15,681 nucleotides of DNA from Bacteroidales bacterium (lineage in GTDB: Bacteria; Bacteroidota; Bacteroidia; Bacteroidales; JAOZTL01). The position numbers were made by a program, and so were the translations under genes. Positions 7,889 to 12,990 of the stretch are shown here, piece after piece. The DNA is taken from assembly GCA_029942205.1 (NCBI GenBank), contig JAOZTL010000015.1, positions 1-15,681 of the forward strand, given 5' to 3'. Under the pieces are notes generated by a model. It saw only the letters and a list, made by a program, of their open reading frames with translations, ran no database searches and was not told the DNA's origin. Within the stretch, counting starts at the first letter, position 1. The number at the start of each line of letters is the position of its first letter.

Positions 7889-8467
7889 TTAATCAATCAA
7901 TTTTGATTCTATGTACTGTATCAAACTGTGTATTATTTTAATGTGCATTTCTTGAATTCTATCGGCATAGCCAAAATGAGGAATCCGTATTTCGTGATCG
8001 CAAAGCCCAGCCAATTTGCCGCCATCCTTGCCTGTAAGCGCAATACTTACCATTTTCTTTACTTTTGCAGCTTTTACTGCCTGAATAATATTTTCAGAGT
8101 TTCCACTCGTGCTGATGGCTAGCAGAATATCGCCATCTTGCCCTATTGCTTCTACATAACGAGAAAAAATATAATCGTAACCATAGTCATTTGCTGTACA
8201 ACTAATGTGCGTTGGATCTGAAATAGACAATGCAGCTATCGGTTTACGAGATTTTCGAAAACGACCGCTTAATTCTTCTGCAAAATGCATTGCATCACTC
8301 ATCGAACCTCCATTTCCGCAGGATATTACTTTATGCCCAGCTTTCAAACTCGAAACAAGTAATTCTCCAGCATCTTGGACGGCAGTAATGTTATCCGAAT
8401 TATTGATAAATTTGCTTATAAGTTGCTGTGCCTCAAGTAGATTAGATTCTATTTCTTTTCTTGTCAT
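7889..8467 (-). CDS. gmhA: D-sedoheptulose-7-phosphate isomerase (phosphoheptose isomerase)
   Basis: A 192-residue SIS-domain protein, the same length as E. coli GmhA. It converts sedoheptulose 7-phosphate to D-glycero-D-manno-heptose 7-phosphate, the first step toward ADP-heptose for LPS or glycan synthesis, in the cytosol. Family motifs are CGNGGSMSDAMHFAEELSGRF (near 50-70), TANDYGYD (91-98), STSGNS (119-124) and RIQEMH (170-175). The metal and active-site residues H61, E65, Q172 and H180 fall at the numbers known for the E. coli enzyme. No other heptose gene is adjacent; the downstream neighbour is comM, in a likely two-gene operon. The start ATG at 8467 follows a promoter-like box at 8486-8493. 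Confidence 0.93.
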   Translation of the reverse strand: MTRKEIESNLLEAQQLISKFINNSDNITAVQDAGELLVSSLKAGHKVISCGNGGSMSDAMHFAEELSGRFRKSRKPIAALSISDPTHISCTANDYGYDYIFSRYVEAIGQDGDILLAISTSGNSENIIQAVKAAKVKKMVSIALTGKDGGKLAGLCDHEIRIPHFGYADRIQEMHIKIIHSLIQYIESKLID

Positions 8468-8485
8468 CTTACTATTTTAGTTTTC

Positions 8486-8493
8486 CAAAAATA
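8486..8493 (-). promoter_or_regulatory. Bacteroidota -7 box for gmhA-comM
   Basis: The minus strand reads TATTTTTG, a full TAnnTTTG match, about 19 bp upstream of the gmhA ATG, which implies a very short leader. No good -33 TTTG is seen at the expected distance (the minus strand reads TGTG there). Confidence 0.4.
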
Positions 8494-8526
8494 ATAAAAA
8501 TAATTTAAATCACATTTTTTTTCTGA

Positions 8527-8551
8527 AATAATCAAATATGGCTTGATTATT
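8527..8551. repeat. perfect 9-bp inverted repeat with 7-nt loop
   Basis: AATAATCAA and TTGATTATT flank ATATGGC. It lies about 35 bp upstream of the gmhA -7 box and 6 bp from the next palindrome. It has no T tract, so an operator or RNA hairpin fits better than a terminator. Confidence 0.5.
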
Positions 8552-8556
8552 GAAAT

Positions 8557-8570
8557 ACTTATTAATAAGT
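8557..8570. repeat. perfect 14-bp palindrome ACTTATTAATAAGT
   Basis: This is a self-complementary 14-mer adjacent to the inverted repeat at 8527-8551. Together they make a plausible dimeric-regulator site between the divergent gmhA and XRE units, but AT richness raises the chance rate. Confidence 0.4.
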
Positions 8571-8829
8571 GATCGTATAACGTCTTTATTTCAAATTTTT
8601 TAAGTTATTTACATTATTAAATAGACTAAGATATTGATAACCTTACGAATTAAGGATTAAAGTTTATTTAGAGCTTGCATCTCAAATGCTTTAATGAAAA
8701 AAAATTGTCAATTATAAATAAAGAATTTTTTTTATCGATTATATTTTATTTATTTGTAAATTGATTGTTTGGGAATGTAAATCCTTAGTTCGAGATGTTA
8801 ATTAGCAAGTTACAATTGTTAAAAAGATG

Positions 8830-8863
8830 ATTCTTAGATATTAAGAATGTCTTATTCTAAGAA
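8830..8863. repeat. overlapping inverted repeats (alternative hairpins)
   Basis: ATTCTTA (8830-8836) pairs with TAAGAAT (8842-8848) around a 5-nt loop. TTCTTAG (8831-8837) can instead pair with CTAAGAA (8857-8863). The two hairpins are mutually exclusive. The repeats sit just upstream of the promoter at 8888-8918, so they fit a protein-binding site better than a leader RNA element. Confidence 0.4.
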
Positions 8864-8887
8864 ATATAAAATTTACAAAAAAAAAAA

Positions 8888-8918
8888 TTTGCTCGTCATA
8901 AAAAAAAAAATATATTTG
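8888..8918 (+). promoter_or_regulatory. consensus Bacteroidota promoter upstream of the XRE cluster
   Basis: TTTG (8888-8891), exactly 19 bp of spacer, then TATATTTG (8911-8918): a perfect match to the TTTG-N19-TAnnTTTG promoter of Bacteroidota. Ten A of the A11 run 8900-8910 lie inside the spacer together with its boundary base, and another A11 run (8877-8887) abuts the -33 box. The implied start near 8924 would give a leader of about 300 nt to the first XRE gene, or an independent small RNA. Confidence 0.65.
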
Positions 8919-9191
8919 TAGCTTTATTTTTTAAAAGTGGTATTTTTTTTGTTTACAGAATATGAGTAAATGATTTTTTTATTAAATGAGTAATCCTTTT
9001 TTTGTACATTAAACTTAATACATTTCTTTTTATTAATAAAATGAAGAAAACTCCAGATATTCAGTGTTTTAAAAAAGAATGAATATAATTAGGTCAGGAA
9101 AAAAATAGAAAACTTTAGTTTTGGTACACTTTTTGAATAGAATAAAATACCAGATTAAAAACAAAGAGAAATTATCAGTAAAAATAAATAA

Positions 9192-9206
9192 TATTAAAAT
9201 TTAATA
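9192..9206. promoter_or_regulatory. AT palindrome, possible operator of first XRE gene
   Basis: TATTAAA-A-TTTAATA is symmetric about one base and ends 23 bp before ATG 9230. The 10-mer TTAATAATTA (9201-9210) overlaps it and recurs at 9704-9713, in front of the third XRE gene, at a similar distance from the start codon. Autoregulation by these HTH proteins would fit but is unproven. Confidence 0.3.
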
Positions 9207-9229
9207 ATTACGAATCTAAAAAAAACGTT

Positions 9230-9439
9230 ATGTTGTTAGAAAACACAATCAGAGTAGAAAGAGCTAAAAAAAAGATGACACAAGCTCAATTAGCAGAAGA
9301 AGTAAATGTTTCTCGCCAAACTATTCATTCTATTGAAACAGGAAAATTTGTCCCTTCAACAGTATTATCTCTTAAAATTGCTCGTTATTTTGGAGTAAGA
9401 TTAGAAGAAGTATTTAATTTAGGCGAAGAAGTAGAATAG
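9230..9439 (+). CDS. small XRE-family helix-turn-helix regulator, copy 1
   Basis: A 69-residue protein that is almost entirely one HTH_3 domain (residues about 6-60). The helix-turn-helix is MTQAQLAEEVNVSRQTIHSI, with the recognition helix at SRQTIHSIE. It resembles the small YozG/YgzD-type regulators that lack an effector or dimerisation domain. It is the first of three tandem paralogues and identical to copy 2 at about 53 of 61 aligned residues. ATG 9230 gives MLLENTIRVERAK; the other copies start directly at M-(E/T)-N-T-I, so the extra LL is a small difference at the start. No promoter box lies directly in front, and the nearest strong one is at 8888-8918. Likely targets are its own cluster, by inference. 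Confidence 0.9.
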   Translation: MLLENTIRVERAKKKMTQAQLAEEVNVSRQTIHSIETGKFVPSTVLSLKIARYFGVRLEEVFNLGEEVE

Positions 9440-9447
9440 TTTAAAAT

Positions 9448-9455
9448 TAATTTTG
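9448..9455 (+). promoter_or_regulatory. -7 box in front of XRE copy 2
   Basis: TAATTTTG matches TAnnTTTG and lies 17 bp before ATG 9473, in the 33-bp gap after copy 1. No good -33 element is seen. It may add to read-through from copy 1. Confidence 0.35.
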
Positions 9456-9472
9456 TAATAAAATAGTCTCAA

Positions 9473-9682
9473 ATGGAAAATACTATTAGAGTAGAAAGAG
9501 CTAAAAAAAAGATGACTCAAGCAGATTTGGCAGAGGAAGTAAATGTTTCACGTCAAACAATTCATTCTGTAGAAACAGGGAAATTTGTTCCATCTACCGT
9601 ATTAGCATTAAAAATTGCTCGTTATTTTAATGTGAATTTAGAAGATATTTTTGATCTAAATGACGAATCTTTTGAAAATTAA
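9473..9682 (+). CDS. small XRE-family helix-turn-helix regulator, copy 2
   Basis: A 69-residue single-HTH protein (MENTIRVERAKKKMTQADLA...). It is closest to copy 1 (about 53 of 61 positions) and about 46 of 61 identical to copy 3. The recognition helix SRQTIHSVE matches copy 1 except for one Ile-to-Val change, so copies 1 and 2 should bind nearly the same DNA. The C-terminal tail after the domain (LNDESFEN) is acidic and differs from the other copies. It lies 33 bp after copy 1 and 57 bp before copy 3, all on the plus strand. Confidence 0.9.
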   Translation: MENTIRVERAKKKMTQADLAEEVNVSRQTIHSVETGKFVPSTVLALKIARYFNVNLEDIFDLNDESFEN

Positions 9683-9685
9683 TGC

Positions 9686-9693
9686 TACCTTTG
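9686..9693 (+). promoter_or_regulatory. -7 box in front of XRE copy 3
   Basis: TACCTTTG matches TAnnTTTG and lies 46 bp before ATG 9740. A TTTG at 9671-9674 is too close to act as a normal -33 element. The implied leader is about 40 nt and includes the TTAATAATTA motif (9704-9713). Confidence 0.4.
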
Positions 9694-9739
9694 TAAGTCA
9701 AGATTAATAATTAATAAAACTTATTAAAATTATTGAAAC

Positions 9740-9961
9740 ATGACTAATACAATTAGAGTAGAGAGGGCGCGAAATAAGATGACACAGGCAGATTTGGCTG
9801 ATAAAGTTTTTGTTTCGCGCCAAACAATACATGCAATCGAAGCAGGAAAATTTGTTCCTTCAACTGTTTTATCTTTACGAATCGCACGCTATTTTAGTGT
9901 GGAAGTAGAAGATATTTTTGAATTGGAAGAAACTGATTTCATTAAAAAGAAGAGAAAGTAA
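9740..9961 (+). CDS. small XRE-family helix-turn-helix regulator, copy 3
   Basis: A 73-residue single-HTH protein and the most diverged of the three paralogues. Changes in the HTH region include VFVSRQTIHAIEAGKF instead of VNVSRQTIHSIETGKF, and it has a basic tail (IKKKRK). The changed residues next to the recognition helix could alter specificity slightly. The stop is 28 bp before the K+ channel start, so the channel may be transcribed from the same unit. A promoter-like box at 9686-9693 may serve both genes. Confidence 0.9.
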   Translation: MTNTIRVERARNKMTQADLADKVFVSRQTIHAIEAGKFVPSTVLSLRIARYFSVEVEDIFELEETDFIKKKRK

Positions 9962-9989
9962 TTTTCTTGTTTTAACGCCTTTTTTATAC

Positions 9990-10814
9990 ATGAAAAATGA
10001 TGTAAAATCAAGATTTTATGATATAGTTTTTGAGGTCGATACGAAATCAGGAAAAATTTTTGATATTATTCTTTTGATAGCAATCACTCTGAGTATTTTT
10101 TTTGTAATGCTTGAGAGTGTTGTTGCTATTGAAATAGAGTATGGAGTTTGGCTGAAATATGCGGAATGGGTAGTTACGATTGTTTTTACAATTGAGTACC
10201 TGTTACGAATATGGATGGTCAAGAAACCAATCTCTTACATCATTAGTTTTTATGGAATAATTGATTTATTCTCTATTCTTCCCACTTATATAGGCTTATT
10301 TGTTAGTGGTGCGCATGGGCTTGTCGTTATTCGAGCCATTAGACTTTTGCGTGTATTTCGTATATTGAAACTTTCTCGCTATGTTTCTGAAAGTAGAACA
10401 CTTTTTTTTGCACTGAAAGCTAGTCACACAAAAATTAGTGTTTTTTTGTATTCTATAGTGATGATTATTATCATTGTGGGTACTTTGATGTACATTATCG
10501 AAGGTCCTGAACACGGATTTACCAGCATTCCTGAAAGTATTTATTGGGCGATTGTTACGCTTACCACTGTTGGATATGGAGATATTACGCCAGAAACCGT
10601 GTTGGGTAAAACAATTTCGAGCCTAGTAATGGTGCTTGGTTATGCAATTATTGCTGTGCCTACGGGGATTGTTACTGCCGAACTGACTGCAAAAAATAAA
10701 AAAAATCAGCCAATTACTACAATAACCTGTCATGAATGCCTGTCGGAAAGGCATGATTCGGATGCTGACTTCTGTAAATATTGTGGACAGCAGTTAGAAA
10801 ACGAAAATGCCTAA
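9990..10814 (+). CDS. voltage-gated K+ channel (six-TM, Kv-like) with C-terminal zinc ribbon
   Basis: A 274-residue inner-membrane protein from ATG 9990. An in-frame ATG at 9918 lies inside the third XRE gene and would add a hydrophilic stretch, so 9990 is preferred. Segments: S1 about 23-44, S2 about 60-77, S3 about 85-105, S4 about 112-131, S5 about 148-171, pore loop about 181-200, S6 about 206-230. S4 has positive residues every third position (R115, R118, R121, R124, K127, R130), as in true voltage sensors. The selectivity filter TTVGYGD (192-198) marks K+ selectivity. The cytosolic tail ends in a four-cysteine zinc ribbon (C247, C250, C262, C265), an unusual addition that may bind Zn2+ or a partner. 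It overlaps the following ATL gene by 8 bp. Confidence 0.93.
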   Translation: MKNDVKSRFYDIVFEVDTKSGKIFDIILLIAITLSIFFVMLESVVAIEIEYGVWLKYAEWVVTIVFTIEYLLRIWMVKKPISYIISFYGIIDLFSILPTYIGLFVSGAHGLVVIRAIRLLRVFRILKLSRYVSESRTLFFALKASHTKISVFLYSIVMIIIIVGTLMYIIEGPEHGFTSIPESIYWAIVTLTTVGYGDITPETVLGKTISSLVMVLGYAIIAVPTGIVTAELTAKNKKNQPITTITCHECLSERHDSDADFCKYCGQQLENENA

Positions 10815-11160
10815 GAAAAAAATGGAAATCTCCTTTTTTGATAAAGTTTTTCTTCTTGCAAAACAAATTCCTTATGGTAAAGTATGCACTTATGGGCATA
10901 TTGCAAAAGCTATTGGTGCGCCCAGAGCTGCCCGAATGGTTGGTTGGGCGATAAATAAATCATTCTCACATCCCGAGTACATTCCTGCACACCGTGTGGT
11001 GAATAGAATAGGCATGCTCTCTGGCAAAAATCACTTTCCAAATCAAAATACGATGCAAGAGCTTCTTGAAAGTGAAGGTATTATTGTTGAAAATGACCAA
11101 ATAATTGATTTTGAAAAACATTTGTGGATACCTTACTTATTTATTGATACTCATTCTTAG
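10807..11160 (+). CDS. alkyltransferase-like protein (ATL), MGMT-fold DNA-binding protein
   Basis: A 117-residue protein matching the DNA-binding C-terminal domain of O6-alkylguanine-DNA alkyltransferase. It shows IPYGKVCTYG (21-30), the arginine-finger helix AARMVGWA (41-48, R43) and PAHRV at 60-64. In true MGMT this last motif is PCHRV. Here the acceptor Cys is Ala61, so it cannot accept an alkyl group. Known ATL proteins bind O6-alkylguanine, bend the DNA and hand the lesion to nucleotide excision repair. The ATG overlaps the channel stop by 8 bp; a second in-frame ATG at 10822 is possible. The overlap suggests co-translation with the channel, although no functional link is known. No terminator is seen just after the stop. 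Confidence 0.92.
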   Translation: MPKKKMEISFFDKVFLLAKQIPYGKVCTYGHIAKAIGAPRAARMVGWAINKSFSHPEYIPAHRVVNRIGMLSGKNHFPNQNTMQELLESEGIIVENDQIIDFEKHLWIPYLFIDTHS

Positions 11161-11359
11161 AGAGTAATCGTATGAAAAATAAGACGAAAACTTTAATTAC
11201 CGACTTTTTTTGTTTACAAATAAACATTCTTTAGATTTTTATAATAAAATATTTGACTGTAATCTCTTGTATCTTAGTGTTTTAATATAGATTACAAATG
11301 TAACTTGTTGTGCATAGCTGTTTACTGATTTATTTTCTAATTATTCTGTTTAATCAATT

Positions 11360-11367
11360 ATATTTGT
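11360..11367 (+). promoter_or_regulatory. -7 box for the FHA-PP2C-kinase cassette
   Basis: TATATTTG matches TAnnTTTG. The implied start is near 11373, about 68 nt ahead of the TTG start at 11441. The -33 region reads TTTTC, not TTTG, so the promoter may be weak or activator-dependent. Confidence 0.5.
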
Positions 11368-11372
11368 AAAGT

Positions 11373-11423
11373 CTTCGATTTATTGGAATTTACCGAATTA
11401 AGTAAGATTAAACAGATCGAAGA
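11373..11423 (+). promoter_or_regulatory. 5'-leader inverted repeat enclosing the leader of the signalling cassette
   Basis: TCTTCGAT (11373-11380) and ATCGAAGA (11416-11423) are perfectly complementary. G-T and T-A pairs can extend the stem inward and one wobble outward. The repeat begins at the predicted transcription start, so nearly the whole leader would fold into one long stem-loop. It ends 17 nt before the TTG start codon. Confidence 0.45.
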
Positions 11424-11440
11424 TCTTAATAAAAAATAAA

Positions 11441-12862
11441 TTGAAAAAAAAAGGTACATACTTATTGCTGTTTTTATTGGCTTTTAATTTATCGGGATAT
11501 TCGCAGCAAATAGCTGTTAAAGAGGTGATTACAAAGCAATACCCATTGATTCAAATTGTAGTGGAGGCAATGGACGGGCAGGTTTTAAATGAACAAAACA
11601 TTTTGCTTTCGGAGCTGGATATAGCTGTGCCGTTTCGCATATCCAATATTCGAGAAAAAAATAATGATAAAACAATTTGTTTTCTAATCGAAAGTGCTTT
11701 TGAGAACGACAGTTTGTATTATCAAACCATCCAGAGTGCTATCGAAAATGCATTTAACTTATTTGCTGAAAACGATCAGTTGGCTATTTGTTTTTTTGGA
11801 GCTAAATCTGAAAGCGATTCTTACCTTCAGCATTTGAATATTGAATTTACAAATGATTATGAATTACTGAAAAAAAGCCTTTTAGGTAATAATTGTTTTT
11901 TCAAAGAAAAAAACCTTTCGGTAAGCTATGTGGATGCATTATTAGAAAATATTGCTTTTGTGTATCGGAAAGATGCGTCGTCTAACCAAAAAATGATTAT
12001 TCACATTGGGCGTAATTTTTCATCGACAATCAAGCAGCAGGAAAAATTACATGAGAATTTGCAAGTTTCAGAGATAAAAATTCAAAGTTTTATTATAGGC
12101 GAGCTGGATAGTTTGAAAATAATTGACGTAGAAAAAAATAGTAAAGATACTAATCGACAATCTGAGATCGTTGGTTTGGATGATTTATCAAGAAAGCTTA
12201 ATCAAACAATACTTGAACTTACCGAAAAGCAAACCGAACAAGCTACGAATAAATATCTAATACGCTACACCACTGTTCAGAATAGTTTGTACAATCCTTT
12301 TATTTTAACCTATAATAGCGAACGCTATCAATCTGCCTTTACATGGAAAAATGAAACCAGTTTAGAGTACATTGTGATAATTGTATTCTTGATTTTCTTT
12401 ATTTTTACTACTTTGGTGTCAATATTCTTTTTGATTCGGGCTAAATTGAAAAATATAGAAACCGAACAAGAAGTGCCTGTAATGCCAATTTTTGATAAGC
12501 AAAATAAATATTCGCCACAGCCTATTCGTGAAGATGATTTTGATCCTGCACGAACATTTATTGGCTCTGGAGGAGCATTGCCGTATTTGAAAGTACTCTC
12601 TGGCTACGAAAAAAAGAGAATTGAATTAACTAAAATAACAATGTCGGTAGGTAGAGATAAAAGTAATGACATCGTATTGGTGGATACGACTATTTCGTCA
12701 TTACATGCCACCATAATCAATGAAGGCGGCGTATTTTATATTCAAGATAATGACAGTACGAATGGTACTTTTTTGAATGATTTGCGAATATCTAAGAAAG
12801 TAAGAATAGAAAAAAATGATGTAATTCGCTTGGGAATTATCAATTTGAAGATGAGATTTTGA
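11441..12862 (+). CDS. membrane FHA-domain protein with periplasmic VWA-like N-terminal region
   Basis: A 473-residue protein starting at TTG. No in-frame ATG lies nearby, and this start puts a clean signal sequence (KKKGTYLLLFLLAFNLSGYSQ) at the N-terminus. The next Met (residue 44) would remove it. Residues about 25-300 form a periplasmic region that resembles a von Willebrand A fold (TICFLIES strand, QLAICFFG, MIIHIGRNF), but the MIDAS DxSxS motif is not intact. A transmembrane helix at about 309-333 follows. The cytosolic FHA domain is at about 382-473, with SVGRDKSNDIVL (402-413), SSLHA (419-423) and NGTFLN (441-446), the canonical phosphothreonine-binding set. It should recognise a phosphorylated partner, most simply the kinase encoded two genes downstream. 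First gene of the cassette; 128 bp separate it from the PP2C gene. Confidence 0.88.
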   Translation: MKKKGTYLLLFLLAFNLSGYSQQIAVKEVITKQYPLIQIVVEAMDGQVLNEQNILLSELDIAVPFRISNIREKNNDKTICFLIESAFENDSLYYQTIQSAIENAFNLFAENDQLAICFFGAKSESDSYLQHLNIEFTNDYELLKKSLLGNNCFFKEKNLSVSYVDALLENIAFVYRKDASSNQKMIIHIGRNFSSTIKQQEKLHENLQVSEIKIQSFIIGELDSLKIIDVEKNSKDTNRQSEIVGLDDLSRKLNQTILELTEKQTEQATNKYLIRYTTVQNSLYNPFILTYNSERYQSAFTWKNETSLEYIVIIVFLIFFIFTTLVSIFFLIRAKLKNIETEQEVPVMPIFDKQNKYSPQPIREDDFDPARTFIGSGGALPYLKVLSGYEKKRIELTKITMSVGRDKSNDIVLVDTTISSLHATIINEGGVFYIQDNDSTNGTFLNDLRISKKVRIEKNDVIRLGIINLKMRF

Positions 12863-12943
12863 CACATGATAACACAATTATTGCAGCATTTTAGTATATA
12901 TTTTACTTGTTTGTGAAATGTTGATTTAGTTGATGTTGATACA

Positions 12944-12976
12944 TGCGTAAGCCACATCAAATAAGGGACGACCTTA
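12944..12976 (+). repeat. dispersed ~34-bp motif, copy B
   Basis: It begins TGCGTAAGCCACATCAAATA and ends GACCTTA, matching 6217-6250 at about 29 positions. Its 3' half can form TAAGG-GACGA-CCTTA (12962-12976); copy A keeps this only partly. It ends 14 bp before the PP2C start codon, so it would lie in the leader or the operator region of that gene. Confidence 0.65.
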
Positions 12977-12990
12977 AAATGAAATAAAGA

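Larger units (their letters stand above)
8468..9229. other. 762-bp extremely AT-rich intergenic region between divergent gmhA and XRE genes
   Basis: No convincing gene is visible; only very short ORFs occur, for example ATG 9041 to stop 9082 with 13 codons. The stretch holds a perfect 9-bp inverted repeat (8527-8551), a 14-bp palindrome (8557-8570), a short stem CCTTA/TAAGG (8641-8655), overlapping inverted repeats at 8830-8863, two A11 tracts (8877-8887 and 8900-8910), a consensus plus-strand promoter (8888-8918) and an AT palindrome near the first XRE gene (9192-9206). Composition is richer in A+T than the flanking genes. Confidence 0.6.

Noticed and set aside
9041..9082. 13-codon ORF (MKKTPDIQCFKKE) in the long AT-rich gap
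   Set aside because: Too short to support as a gene by sequence alone; mentioned only as part of the possible leader RNA.
9918..9989. Upstream in-frame ATG for the K+ channel at 9918
   Set aside because: It lies within the third XRE gene and would add a basic stretch not expected in the channel; ATG 9990 fits the family start and the intergenic gap.
10987..11001. PAHRV in the MGMT-fold protein considered as a sequencing error or broken MGMT
   Set aside because: The rest of the protein is intact, and Cys replacement at this site is the defining trait of ATL proteins, so it is better read as a genuine ATL.
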